Assembly (NCBI GenBank): GCA_029891345.1
Contig: CM057002.1
Location: 67,784,590 to 67,848,589, forward strand
DNA length: 64,000 bases
Reading direction: 5' to 3'
Source of the DNA: Dryococelus australis
Lineage: Eukaryota > Arthropoda > Insecta > Phasmatodea > Phasmatidae
Under the pieces are notes generated by a model. That model was not told where the DNA came from, made no database searches, and saw only the letters and a list, made by a program, of their open reading frames with translations. A program made the translations under genes and the position numbers. Position 1 is the stretch's first letter, and each line of letters begins with the position of its first letter. Shown in pieces: positions 1-10,943 of this stretch.

Positions 1-202
1 GCCCATGACGTCATCTTTCTGCCGTGTGCTGCTGGAACTCGTGTCACAAGCGGCAATATCACTCTGTATTGTTATAGGGACCCCCGCCCCACCCCGGGCC
101 ATCATTGTATTATTAGTTTCTCTAGCTGGTTTATATTTTGAAAAAAGAATATTTCGAAATGTGCAGAAATATTTTCGCGAAATTCTGGTGCCCCTAGTGA
201 GT
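1..202. mobile_element. Right part of a hAT-like non-autonomous element
   Basis: The right end reads TATTTTCGCGAAATTCTGGTG then CCCCTA (about 202), the terminus type of the hAT-like families here. Bases 2-162 are nearly identical to 5200-5360. The left end lies outside the window. The 86-codon open frame in it is a by-product of the repeat. Confidence 0.5.
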
Positions 203-331
203 GAAGAGAAAGAGATTTCGACGGCTCTCAACATCGAGGCCTTGAGAGCCGATGAAGGTGATTGAGGTGAGAATGGAGCAGCGCCGGAATGAAAGTTGCG
301 AGCTGGCTAACCGCTCAGCCACCGTGGCCCC
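203..331 (-). mobile_element. tRNA-derived SINE, internally deleted copy
   Basis: Read on the minus strand it begins GGGGCCACGGTGGCTGAGCG (tRNA-like A box). It then jumps directly to the 3' segment containing GCGCTGCTCCATTCTCACCT and the tail around GGCTCTCAA...GTTGAGAGCC, ending in a CTCTTCACTCAC-like stretch. The B box and middle are missing. Confidence 0.75.
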
Positions 332-610
332 TATAGGGTCAGTCAACTAAATACTTTGTTGGAAGTCTGAGAGATTTTGTTTATTCGAGCGCGTATTTGG
401 TTAGATGAAACAAGTGCACTTTTTGTTTTTCGAGTTTTGTTTATTCAATGAAATATTTTGTTAGGAGTACTAAATATATTTTTGTAAATATACACAAAAT
501 GATTTTGTACTCTGGAACAAACTTTCTCTCAGAGAGCCAAAATTAAACCGCTAACTTTATACGTATCTGTTCATTGAGTCTGTGAGCAGGTTGCGAAGAA
601 GAAGGAAGGA
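332..610. repeat. TTTGTT/TTTGGTT-rich repeat, no gene
   Basis: Diverged segments such as ACTAAATACTTTGTTGGAAG and TATTTGGTTAGATGAAAC resemble 49020-49175 (TTTAGTTGGTTCAACTACAT, AAACTATTTAGTTAGATCAG). No coding signal seen. Confidence 0.4.
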
Positions 611-868
611 GGTGGGGGGGGGGGGGGGTGTCCAGCGCTCGCCTCTGGCCAAGGCGAACCGGGTTCAATCCCCGGCCGGGTCACTCCCGGATTTTCACAA
701 GTGGAAATCGTGCCGGACTATGTCGTTGGTCGGTCGGTTGTCTCGGGGAGTTCCCGTTTCCCCCGCCCTTTCATTCCGGCTCTTCTCCATACCCACCTCA
801 ATCAGTTTCGTCGGCTTTCAAGATTTCGATGTTAAGAGTCGTCCAAATCTCTTCACTCACTCACTGAC
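611..868 (+). mobile_element. tRNA-derived SINE
   Basis: The B box (GGTTCAATCCCC, 662-673) and the family body (CACTCCCGGATTTTC, CGTGCCGGAC, TCTCGGGGA, TTCCCCCGCC) are followed by the 3' tail AGATTTCGATGTTAAGAG and TCTTCACTCACTCACTGAC. The 5' head with the A box is replaced by a run of 15 G (614-628). Confidence 0.85.
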
Positions 869-1689
869 TATGTAATAGTTTGGTCACTTAAGTTTGTTTG
901 GAATTTCTGCCACAATTAAGATAGTAACCGTGTTTGTTAGTGCGTTTGTTGATGCTTTACTCGATCATTCACCGTGTTCATGACCATGTACACACTGCAT
1001 ATGAGTTATTCTTATGAACTGTGCTGTATTCAGCGAGGCATCAATGCCCAATCATTTGAGAGACCTCCTTATGGCTAATCTGATTGGTAGAATTGTCCAG
1101 TCCGTAGCTCGTGTATACAAATGGGTCAGGCTCAGGACTCGAGAAAACTGTCCAATGAACGTAGAGCGAAAAAAGTTTTTTTTTAAATTTAACCAATTAA
1201 ATATTATAATTAGGGTTAAACAAATAAGAACAGCAAAATAATTTGTTTTCAACTACTAATTATTTTATTGCCCTGTACAAAAAATTAATTTGGTTGCGAA
1301 AAACCTGTTTCTCACTGCACAAGCCACGTTTCAGACACACTTAATGTCATGATACTTTGGCATTTAGTCAACGACTTACTCGTCACGTAGTAGAAGACTC
1401 TCAGACAACAATTAAAATGCAACAAAATATATTGAAAATCTATCTCTCCCTCTTCATACCAACAACTAAGGTAGCAAGCAGTCATTTGTCGGTTAACCGC
1501 TTGACGTACAGATTAGTTTTCAGTTTCATTTGTTGCAAAAGAAGACATTTTCGGTGGGAAAAGTACTTGCGGATTTCTTGTAACAAGTGACACTTTGAAA
1601 GTATGGAAAGAGTTTCAGTAAATCCACGGCTCAGTAAACAACCAATTATAAGATATTTGACGTGTAAGCGGTAACCAATAATATTACTC

Positions 1690-1983
1690 AGGGACAGCGT
1701 TTTTCGCGAAAATATTTATGGCCATGCTAGATTTCAATATCCTACGTCCACAGCTACAACTTCCTTTTGGTTATAGGCCGCGTCGTCTACCTGAGAAGAC
1801 ATGTGGCTATTTGACTGGGCCAATCGTAATAAAGTTCTGGGATACCGAACGTCCTTGGTTCGCAGACAGACACTTGAGGCACGTGAAATTTTAAATCATC
1901 CAACCACGAAAGTGCATATGAACAAAACTGGTTTGGAGTACAACTGGTCGTGAAATATATCCGCAAGAAACACCTGTCCTAAG
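1690..1983. mobile_element. hAT-like non-autonomous element
   Basis: The left end is CAGGGACAGCGTTTTTCGCG and the right end, inverted, is TAGGACAGGTGTTTCTTGCG, with about 290 bases between. The interior carries GGGCCAATCGTAATAAAG and ATCCAACCACGAAAGTGC, shared with the copies at 9994 and 11683. Confidence 0.7.
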
Positions 1984-4150
1984 GTTTGGTACTTGTATAG
2001 CACCGACCATGATGTCACGTGATCCGTAACATGTCAGACGTGGACGAGTGTACTCTGGGTAATATCGATATGTCAAAGAGTTAAGAGTGTCATAGACCAC
2101 AACGTCCAAGGTCAAGAAGCGAGGGAGCAATACGGGCGACACTAACGCGCACGCCTAGTGAGTGTCTCATCGCTCCTACGCACAAGGCGTTCAGTCTTTT
2201 CGTCGTGACCAGCGCGAGTATTCTCCATGAATGCATGCAGTGCATGCTTTAATAAAATTAAAAAACAAACACTTTTCTTAACCATATACTTCCCATTTTT
2301 ATTTGAATTAAAAATTAATTTTCCTTTCCTTGCTACACATGGGACTGAAATGCACGTGTCTTGTCACCTCTCTCGAAAATTCGTAGCAAGGCGCTGAGGG
2401 TGGCGGCGTAATAGTTCCCTGAAACGCCGAGGCATAGCGCTGTAGTATTCTTAACACTCGTTCAGCTGGTGTGACGTCACAGCTAGCTCGCGCGAAATGT
2501 GGGCGAAAGCATGCACAAGGAGACATTGCATTCTGCGTGCTAGCGAGCAAGTTAATAAGTTTATTCAATTTTTAGTGACTGATGGGTTGCGTATACTACC
2601 GTTATATTTGAATTAGTATTTTAAAAAGTAGTTTCGCACGATAAATGATGACTGTATAAGTAACATTTCAACAAGTGTATTTAATAAATCGTTCCAGTTG
2701 TGCTAGTTTAGTGATAAATTAGAAGTTGTTAAAAATTGGAGATCTACGGCCGCTCTCAACAATTTAAAGACAGGGAACAAAGTCAGAAACTTTGCACGAA
2801 CTTTTAATCCTGACCTTTACAATAATTATAAATGATTACTTATCAACAAATGGTAAATATTACGTTTTGTGAACTTTCAGAAGTAATTTTACTTTTTGAT
2901 TATGTTTTTGACAGGCAAATATTAAAGTTTTTAACATATTTTAGATTATTCTTGCTAACAAGCATAAAAGTAACTTTGCCGTAGCCCTAATTCAAGCGAT
3001 TTACTACTAGCGAATTTTAATGTTTTGTGAATTTGGGTGTTTAAATGAATTATAACCTTTTCAAATTAAAATGTAAAATTATTTGAGTTGACCAGTAAAT
3101 GTCGCTATTTGACACCTGGATTTATGTTTTTACTTTCTCTTATTTGGAACATTAAAATGGTTTTCTTTAAAACTGGCTACTATACATTTTTTAAATTGGT
3201 GCCTGCACTAACACTACATGTTACTCTAGGGAGAAAGTTTTGCTCTTTACTTCATCTTACATGCTGGAGTGTGTATATGATTTGTCTTAATTTAAAGTGC
3301 CTCTACTGATTTCATTTAGGGTTTAATTATGTTCAGTAATATGTGTCGAAGTGTTTGAGTGTTGCGATTTAGATATTTTTGTATTACTTCAATACTTCCA
3401 TTTTATTCAGGATTAACAGTTTACAGATCTCTAACACTTCACGTACACCTATGTGAGGGTATTATTTAAATCTGAAGAAGCTTTTGAGCTTTATACGGGC
3501 ATATTTTAAGGTTAGTGATTCTCTCGTGTTTCAAAGCAATCCAGATGAAGGTTAGAGTAAAAGGAAAAAATTACTAAAAAACTTAAAGATATTTCCAGCA
3601 ACCTTTTATATTCATTTTGTTATTATTAATATTTAATTCCTCTGTGCAAAGTGCCACAGTAGGTTTCGTGTTGCATGCCTTGCCAAAATTTCCATGATAC
3701 GCCCCTGGTCGTGACACTGTACTGTGTAAATTAGATCTGTAACATATGTGAGGGTTTTATAACACGCGATGAAGGCCCACAGATCAAACTACGCCTGTAA
3801 TTTTTGAATTTTTCTCTGACCGCTTAAGGAAACTGCATAGGCAAGCTTTAGAAATGCGATATTTGACAATTTCGCACATTTTTGTTCCCAAAATGCATTT
3901 AATTTGACAAAAGTAATCAAATAAAAGCATTTTTAAAACTTTTCTGACAAAAGGTCGTATTTGCAGAACATTTATTTACCGAGATGAGCGTATTCGCGCA
4001 AACAATAATTTCACAAAAAACGCGGGTGTCCAGCCCACTCTTAATAACGTGGCTCCTCCTTATTCCAGTTTCCTAATGAAGGACGACGCCATCAGCTGGC
4101 AAATATTCGCAGATGGCAGTTATATCAAACCCGGCTAACACTAATTACAA
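1984..4150. other. A+T-rich sequence without recognised features
   Basis: No frame longer than about 86 codons, no splice-like coding signal and no clear repeat ends. A short palindrome GCATGCAGTGCATGC lies near 2233. Confidence 0.5.
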
Positions 4151-4156
4151 ATACGG

Positions 4157-4225
4157 TGGTGCGGTGGTCTAGTGGTTAGACTAATCACCTCCAAACAAGG
4201 CGGGCCGAGCCTCGCAAGTATCTGC
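4157..4225 (+). mobile_element. tRNA-like fragment, probable SINE head
   Basis: GCGGTGGTCTAGTGGTTAGA matches an RNA polymerase III A box and GCCGAGCCTCGCAAG is a weak B-box position. The acceptor stem is not closed, so this is not a tRNA gene. Confidence 0.35.
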
Positions 4226-4352
4226 ACTTCACATCACGAACTGAAGAGTTGTGAAAACAATAACAGTAGAAGCACTACAGTATACTACGTTCTTCAAGTC
4301 CGACCTGCTTCTGAATGAATGTGTGACGTTCATAAACTTATACTGGTGGTAT

Positions 4353-4648
4353 TTAGAGATGACGGAAAATCGCAACAATTTTTTCACCCAACGTATTTTC
4401 TATAACACTTTAACTAGTTTATTCCTTCATGATTGGATGAGCAAAGGTCAGACTCAGCTAAGTTGTTTACAGACCAATCACGAACGTTCTGCCCTACAGT
4501 TTCAGAATCCCTATTGGCCCAGTGAAATGGGGTCGTAGCTACATACATGCATGACAGCCAATAAGAAGAGTAAACTATCTGACGTGTGTACAGTACGTTG
4601 AATCCTAGCAAACAGTCAACTTTTCCCGCTATAAACCATCATCTCTAA
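4353..4648. mobile_element. Inverted-repeat element with TTAGAGATGAYGG ends
   Basis: Left end TTAGAGATGACGGAAAATCG, right end ...CCATCATCTCTAA, 296 bases. The interior carries ATTGG and CCAAT in both orientations (CCAATCACGAACG, CTATTGGCCCAG, AGCCAATAAG). A related right half is at 62480-62692. Confidence 0.65.
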
Positions 4649-5039
4649 TGATAATACACACACATATATAGTGCATAAAGTTAAAAGCTATGTATTAGAA
4701 TGGCATATCAAGTAGGAAAGTTAAATAGCTGTTCGGTGGAGCAGATAAGCTCCAGGTTGCACAACTCATCTTGCATACTTCAGCTTACTCCTAGGACCGG
4801 ACGTGGAGCTACACTTCCAAATGACCGCACGCCTATCTTACAGAATTATATCACTCAAGACATCCCCCATTTCCAGCAGTAATACACTTAAAAATATATT
4901 AATTTTGGTTATATAACTGCCTATAATTTTATTTTTAAATATCTAGTCTGTCCGCTTTACTATTGGCTTAACCTGGCAATGTTTCAGCCAGGAGTGCCAA
5001 CATCCTGCTTTACTCCTGTTTTGGAATTAACAGTTGATT

Positions 5040-5365
5040 TGCCTTCAGACCTCCGTCCAGCCCAGCCAAGATGGCGTGGCGAGCCTCGCGTCTGATTGGC
5101 CGCTGCGAACCTCTTAATATTCCCTATTGGTCCGGCTGCCGGCTGGTGAGTAAGTTACCCCGCGCTGATAGCTGGACGATGTTGGGCCATGTTGCTCGCC
5201 CATGACGTCATCTTTCTGCCGTGTGCTGCTGGAACTTGTGTCACAAGCGGCAATATCACTCTGTATTGTTATAGGGACCCCCGCCCCACCCCGGGCCATC
5301 ATTGTATTATTAGTTTCTCTAGCCGGTTTATATGTTGAAAAAAGAACGTTTCGAAATGACTCCCA
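5040..5365. repeat. Copy of the repeat at window start
   Basis: CCATGACGTCATCTTTCTGC onward matches bases 4-162 with few differences. Upstream, 5080-5150 has the ATTGG-rich character of the hAT-like families (CTGATTGGCC, CCTATTGGTCCGG). Confidence 0.7.
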
Positions 5366-5465
5366 TCTCTGGCCAACTACTTGCTGGCCTTACACTGCTG
5401 TTCAGCCATGACGACTGGACTGCGGTCTCGTAGGCCTATTTGTGTCAAAATATTTGATTTTATAT

Positions 5466-5886
5466 GCTGTTCACGGTAAAACGAGCACTTTTGAAAGCCC
5501 ACCTTAAGATCTACTTGTATACACTTTGTGTATTCTTCCGCCTTCTGTAAAATTAACACTGCTAAGGGCCTTATCATCACTTTATTAATCCGTCGCTCAA
5601 ATGAAACTTTAACATTATTAAGAAAATAAATACTTTATAAATCTGCTCATTTTTACACTTCGATGCATTAAAAAAAAACAGAAAGCGAAAGAAATAATTC
5701 TAAGTTATCACAAATGGTTACCTTACACTCTTTATTTGACGTTAAGGAGTAGAACTACTTTCCATCCATTGTTACCAACTTTACTGGGCTAATGTCACTC
5801 AGTGCGCCTGTTAAAATATTTGCATGCAGGGGAAGATACTTTTTTCTAAGGTTCATTTCTAAAGTGCTCACTTTATCGTGAACAGC
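5466..5886 (+). mobile_element. Family A inverted-repeat element, full length
   Basis: Ends are GCTGTTCACGGTAAAACGAG and (inverted) GCTGTTCACGATAAAGTGAG, with about 420 bases between. The interior carries AAGATCTACTTGTAT, ATTCTTCCGCCTTCTG, a poly-A tract near 5669 and ACTTTACTGGGCTAATGTCA. No coding capacity, so it is a MITE-like non-autonomous element. Superfamily not determined. Confidence 0.85.
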
Positions 5887-5965
5887 ATTTACCCAACTTT
5901 GTTAGGATTAAAATTGTGTCGTAATTATTAGTTGGCAGTTCCCTTATCTTGTCTGTACTGCAGTG

Positions 5966-6206
5966 AGATGGGAGTGAGTGATGTGGGCGGGTCTTAACAG
6001 CGAGGTCTTGAGAGGCAATGGCAGTGAAGCCAGGTGAGTATGGAGCAGGGCGGGGGGAAACGGGAGATCCCCGAGAAAACCCGCTTACCAGCGGCATCGT
6101 CCGGCACGATTTACACGTGAGATTATCCGGGAGTGACCTGGCCGGGGAATGATCCCGGTTCGTCATGGTGGGAGGCGAGCAGTGTAACCGCTCAGCCACC
6201 CTGCAG
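5966..6206 (-). mobile_element. tRNA-derived SINE, near full length
   Basis: On the minus strand it has an A-box region GGTGGCTGAGCGGTTAC, a degenerate B box within ACCGGGATCATTCCCCGG, the body CGTGCCGGACGATGCCGCTG, and the tail CTCGCTGTTAAGACCCGCCC. It is about 240 bases long. Confidence 0.85.
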
Positions 6207-6313
6207 TGTAATGTCAATACCTAGCTGGGTATAGGAATATTTGGGAAAATTAATTTTTTTAAAGGCACAAACTAGGTAGATATATCAATGATACAGGGAT
6301 TCACATTGATATC

Positions 6314-6738
6314 TAAAGGCTGTTCACGATAAAGTGAGCACTTTTGAAATAAACCTTACAAAAAATGCACTGCCCATGCCTGCATATACTTCAACGGCCG
6401 CACTGAGTGACATGCGCCCAGTAAAGTTGGTAACGATAGATGGAAAGTAGTTCCATATCTTAACGTCGAATAAGAAGTGTTAGGTAACTATTTGTGATAA
6501 TTTAAATTAATTATTTCGCTTTCTCTTTTTTACCACATCAGTGTGTAATAATTAGCAGATTTATAAAATGTTTCCTTTTCTAATAATTTCACAGTTTCAC
6601 TTGACCGATGCATGAATAAAGTGATGAAGCCAATGACAATGTTGATTTTACATAAGGCGGAAGATTACCACAACGTGCATACAAGTAGATCTTAAACAGG
6701 TCTTTCAAAAGTGCTCATTTTACCGCGGAGAGCGTATA
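6314..6738 (-). mobile_element. Family A element immediately upstream of the predicted promoter
   Basis: The same family as at 5466-5886 in opposite orientation: it opens TAAAGGCTGTTCACGATAAA and closes TCAAAAGTGCTCATTTTACC. The right terminus is degraded (CGCGGAGAGCGTATA). Confidence 0.85.
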
Positions 6739-6739
6739 G

Positions 6740-6905
6740 CGTGTGTTGCGGCAGCAGAGTAGGAGCGGTGAAGGAGGTAGTGAGTGAGAAGCCGGGAGAC
6801 GCGCTGCCTCGCCTTTCTCCCCCTGGAGCAGGTAGATGGTAGGGAGGGGGGAGGCCACGACGTCTGTGGCTGGACTATATAAGCAAGTGCAGCAGCCAGG
6901 GCGGG
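6740..6905 (+). promoter_or_regulatory. Probable TATA-box promoter of the chitin-binding protein gene
   Basis: A G+C-rich stretch stands out from its A+T-rich surroundings and ends in a strong TATA box, TATATAAG at 6876-6883. About 30 bases downstream is a plausible start region (near 6905-6912, TTTTACTG), followed by a short exon that ends in a consensus splice donor at 6978/6979. Polypurine G-runs (6841-6852) lie upstream. Insect cuticle genes commonly use TATA promoters and a short first exon, which fits the gene whose coding starts at 24440. A family A inverted-repeat element ends at about 6738, roughly 140 bases upstream of the TATA box. The link to the downstream gene is inference, because no transcript is available. 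Confidence 0.55.
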
Positions 6906-6978
6906 AGTTTTACTGAATGTGGTGCCGGTGTCGTCAGCTACAGCACACACACACACATCTTCTCTCGCACGTTCTCAG
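6906..6978 (+). other. Candidate first exon (5' UTR) of the chitin-binding protein gene
   Basis: The segment between the TATA box and the donor CTCAG|GTGAGT would form a leader of about 73 bases. Coding begins at 24440, one base after the acceptor TGTGCAG|G, so the intron would be about 17.5 kb. An ATG at 6917-6919 lies only about 10 bases from the expected cap. Across the predicted splice it is in frame with the ATG at 24440 and would add 21 residues without signal-peptide character. Leaky scanning past it to the ATG that starts the signal peptide is more plausible. The exon includes a short CA run (6941-6957). The 5' end position is estimated from TATA spacing only. Confidence 0.45.
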
Positions 6979-7177
6979 GTGAGTGTACGCTCCTATACTG
7001 TACTTAGCGCATGTTCGCGCGCGGCGCAACTAACACTTTACATACTGTTAGTAACCTCCTTGTTATGCAGGATACCGCCATGTATAACATTTAAATTGAC
7101 GTGGACCATCTCACATTATTCCTGCATCGATCAAGTAGAAATACTATAGAATTTTTAGGAGCATAAATATTTTATAG

Positions 7178-7212
7178 GCGGTTCACGGCAAAGTGAGCAC
7201 TTTTTGAAGCTC
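7178..7212 (+). repeat. Solo terminus of family A
   Basis: TTATAGGCGGTTCACGGCAA followed by AGTGAGCACTTTTTGAAG matches one family A end. The rest of the element is absent, and unrelated sequence follows to 7608. Confidence 0.7.
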
Positions 7213-7608
7213 TCTCATTTCCGGCAATAACCAATAAATATATTTAGTTGCAGTCTTAGCCATTAACTTCCAACTCCTTTAAAATATATAGACAATGTTT
7301 ATTACATGCACGGCAATATTTATTTAAAAAAGGTTTGGAAGGATAACCATGGCTGATAGTAAAAAAAGTAACTAGGATCTCGAAACTGGTATTTCATTCG
7401 TAAACTTTACTACAGTTCTAGGATGTGATTGGTTCATATCACTACATCATAAAATGAACTCGACGCCTCATTTGCTGTGGTAATGAAACATGTACTCCAT
7501 ATGCTCAACTAGAGAACGCCCCAAAAATTATTTCATTTGAAACACTTCAAACCAGACAGTGAATTGGGTCTGAAAGGGTTAAGTACATAAAATATACAGA
7601 AAGTAAAC

Positions 7609-8027
7609 TATAGACTGTCCACGGTAAAATTAGCACTTTCTAAAGCCCTGCGTAAGATCTACTTGTATGCACGTTGGGTATTCTTCCGCCTTATGTAAAA
7701 TTAGCATTGCTATTGGCCTCATCACTTTATTCATGCATCGGTCAAGTGAAACTGTGAAATTATCAAAAATGTAAATACTTTATAAATCTGCTAATTATTA
7801 CACTTCGACAGAAAGCGAAAGAAATAATTTTAAGTCATCACAAATGGTTAACTAACAATTTTTATTCGACGTTAAAATATGGAACATCTTTCTAGTCATC
7901 GTTACCAACATTACTGGGCGAATGTCAATCGGTGCGCCCGTTAAAATATGTGCAGGCAGGGGCAGTAACTTTCTTCTAAGGTTAGTTTCTAATGAGCTTA
8001 CTTTATCGACATCGTGAACGGCCTTTA
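7609..8027 (+). mobile_element. Family A element, full length
   Basis: Ends TATAGACTGTCCACGGTAAA and ...CGTGAACGGCCTTTA, with interior landmarks as in the copy at 5466 (AAGATCTACTTGTATGCACG, TTACTGGGCGAATGTCAATC). Confidence 0.85.
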
Positions 8028-9518
8028 ACAATATTTATTAGCTTTTTCGTATTTGATGCTAACTGGCACATAAGTGCTCTGTGTTTCCGAGTCCCAGAAA
8101 AGTGGGGGCGGTAAGGGTGACTCAGGTACACTCAAAGTACGCCTCGTCGCCTCTAAAGGAGTTACTGAGAACGCGTGCTGTGTTTAAGACTAGCAAAGTG
8201 CAACTTTATGGCATTTAGCTGTTGAACTTGTAATATAATGGGGAGAAGTACATTTACCCGCTTATAGAAATTTATCCTAAAATCAAAATCAAATTCTGGC
8301 AGATATGTCAGTATGAAAATGCTGTTTTTAACTACAATGAAAAGCAGTTATCAGGATGTATTTCTAGCAGTGTGAGGTGTGCACCTAGTAGAAAAATGTT
8401 TTGAGGTACCTACATTCACTGATTTAATTCTCGTACAGTTTAAATGTCCGGCACACGTGTATCATAGGCTGAGCGGAAAATAACAACCATTTATATTATA
8501 TATGTGGTAGTTTCTGTTCAACTAGTGCCAATTGCATGCAGTGTTGTTCCCAGTAAGAAAAGATTCTCAGACTAGTCGGAAGCTTCTGCACAATCATATG
8601 CTAAAATTTTCTGTATCTAGAAATCATAAATAATATTGCCCAAATAATTTACAACAAAATCAAAAATGAAATTCGAAAATATATATCCAATTTTTAAATT
8701 CGTGTTAAGATTAGGTCAGCTAAAGTTACTTTACAAGAACTCAGGAACAGCTACTTGACAAAGCCAAAGAATAGATAGGAACAAAGAGGCGATATGTCGG
8801 TGTGGTTCCTTGAATGTGGGCGTACCCGGCAGTCTCTGATTGGCTTCACGAGGCTCAGTCGCCAGGCGATTGGTGTTCCGACATCTTACTGGCAGGTGAC
8901 ACCATTTTGCTGGCTAGTGTGTGCGGTTGCAGTGTAGCTCGCAATTTCATGCACAATGTTTCCTCGTGTCCAGAAATTTTATAAATGTAATCACCTATGT
9001 TTCTTACTGGAACTAATTGAAATAAATTAAATGTAACTAATTTTGTGTCTGAAGGAGAGATAGATTTTATTATCTATGTGCTCTAAAAGCACTGCAGTGG
9101 ATAATTTGAAATGTAAATAAGCAAACTTGCTGAAAAGGACATCACACGTAATTTGAGGTAGATAAATCTTGTCATCAGTGTAAAATAACTATTATTTTCA
9201 TACAACGTTTATACAAGAAATGGTAGGTAGGTGATGGCGAGACTGCACTAACATTAGCGGGAGAAGGGGACGGGAAACCACTGAGGTAAGTACTAAGACC
9301 TGGTATGTGAGGCTGGCCTGGAGTCGAACCCACGACATTCTGAAAGGGGTGAGACGCGCGGTCACGCCCGAACCTTGTCTAAAGGTTGAGTGAGGGCATC
9401 CCCCCCCCCCCACTTCCAAACCTGTATCCTTGCACGGGAGATACAGTCTACTCGCGATATCTACACGATTTTTGACTCAAACCTTTGAAAAATCAGCCAT
9501 ATATGACGTGTTTGGTTG
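8028..9518. other. Intron-like sequence with one ATTGG-rich patch
   Basis: No gene recognised. 8807-8940 carries CTGATTGGCTTCACG, GCGATTGGTGTTCC and TTTTGCTGGC, resembling 13676-13810, and is probably an old hAT-like fragment. A run of C lies at 9401-9412. Confidence 0.45.
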
Positions 9519-9721
9519 TTTCTTAAGTAATCTTTATATCACAAGCGTTTCTTAAGTAATCCTTATATCACGAGCGTTTCTTAAGTAATCCTTATATCAC
9601 AAGCGTTTCTTGAGTAATCCTTATATCACAAGCGTTTCTTAAGTAATCCTTATATCACAAGCGTTTCTTAAGTAATCATTACATTACTAGCGTTTCTTAA
9701 GTAATCCTTATATCACAAGCG
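9519..9721. repeat. 29-bp tandem repeat, seven units
   Basis: The unit TTTCTTAAGTAATCCTTATATCACAAGCG repeats head-to-tail seven times without spacers. Most units are identical and the sixth differs most (ATCATTACATTACTAGCG). The array is non-coding. Confidence 0.95.
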
Positions 9722-9993
9722 TTTTGTACGTGTGTTAACATTAAAGTGTCTTAAATTAAATGTTTGTTGTATTGAACTATAACTTATATTATATATAAAT
9801 AATAATATTTCATTTATAATTAAAAATAATAAAAATACAGGGGAAATAGGTTTGCTGGTAACGCCTAGTAAGAAATAGTCCTCATCCAAAACATTATTAA
9901 GCTGAGTGCACAAGTGTCGTACCTTGTATTTGTGTGTACGCTGCAATAACGACAGTGTAGCTGATACTTGCTGGACGTCTAGTGACCAATCAC

Positions 9994-10434
9994 CAGGAAC
10001 ACCCGGGGCCACGGTGGCTGAGCGGTTAGTCTGCTCGCCTCCCACCAAGGCGATCCGGGTTCAATCCCCGGCGCTGCTCCGTACTCGCCTCGCTACCCTC
10101 ATCGGCTCTTTAGTCCTCAATGTTAAGAACCACCCAAATCTCTTCACTCACTTGGGACACCGGAATTTCGCGAAAAGATTTCTGCACGTGTTGATTTTCA
10201 ATGCCCTAAATTAATACCAGCAATTTATGTTTCCTTATTAGCGCCGGCGTGTCTTTGTGAGGAGTTTTCTTACTTGACTCGCCAATCAGAATTACGTGAC
10301 TTCGAAATTGTACGTCTGTGATTCGCGGGCAGACATCTAAGACGGGTAACACGGAAATCATCCAATCACGAAAGTGGATCTGATCTTAAGTGTTTCGATT
10401 CACCAAATATTTTCGTGAAAACCGGGTGTGTCTA
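9994..10434. mobile_element. hAT-like element with 8-bp target duplication, split by a SINE
   Basis: Flanks are CCAATCAC (9986-9993) and CCAATCAT (10435-10442), matching at 7 of 8 positions. The left end CAGGAACACCCGG is separated from GGAATTTCGCGAAAAG by the SINE at 10006-10152. The right end is TATTTTCGTGAAAACCGGGT then GTGTCTA. The interior carries CGCCAATCAGAATTACGTGA. Confidence 0.78.
10006..10152 (+). mobile_element. tRNA-derived SINE, internally deleted, inserted in a hAT-like element
   Basis: GGGGCCACGGTGGCTGAGCG (A box) and GGGTTCAATCCCCGG (B box) are clear. The body then jumps to GCGCTGCTCC and the tail ...GTTAAGAACCACCCAAATCT CTTCACTCAC. Flanking copies GGAACACCCGG (9996-10006) and GGGACACCGG (10155-10164) look like its target duplication and lie at the edge of a hAT-like element. 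Confidence 0.85.
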
Positions 10435-10943
10435 CCAATCATTACCGAGGAGCGAGCCACATACGGGAAATAATACCTGGATACATTTCAGGACACGTGC
10501 TGCCCGGGGCGGGCCTTGTGTTTGATTGGCGGTTTCTTGTAAGTTCAACGTACAACCGGCAGGTTCACTCTCAGCACTGATTGGTCGCTGAGCCAGTGCC
10601 TTTGTGACAGGAGCTCGGTCACACACAGCAGATTGGCTTCTGTGTTGTCGGTTGTTTTGTAGCAGCACCTCGAGCCTAGCCTTTGGAGTACGCAGTTCGG
10701 TTCTGGTTAACGAGGTAGTGAACTAGGAACGGTGATGCAGAGAACGTATATACTTAGTACTTGTACGCTGCCAGAAACCTCCCTCTCTATGGGCCACTAA
10801 TGACTGCAGTTTGTTGCGATGGCATCTGCCTGACACTACAGAGTGGCTAAGTACACAAGACGCAGCTATTATCGCCAACTCCAGCTTCACACACCAACCA
10901 CTGGCCAGCATTATGTTAGACGCCCCTCGCCAATCAGCATAGG

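Noticed and set aside
2-265. 86-codon frame shared with 5202-5411
   Set aside because: Similarity comes from a non-coding repeat. The frames diverge after the shared part and end in unrelated SINE or flank sequence.
9519-9721. 29-bp repeats considered as a CRISPR array
   Set aside because: Units are directly contiguous with no spacers, the genome is eukaryotic and no cas genes exist.
10011-10075. Possible tRNA gene from clear A and B boxes
   Set aside because: No closed acceptor or anticodon stem, and the same sequence recurs as the head of a dispersed SINE family.
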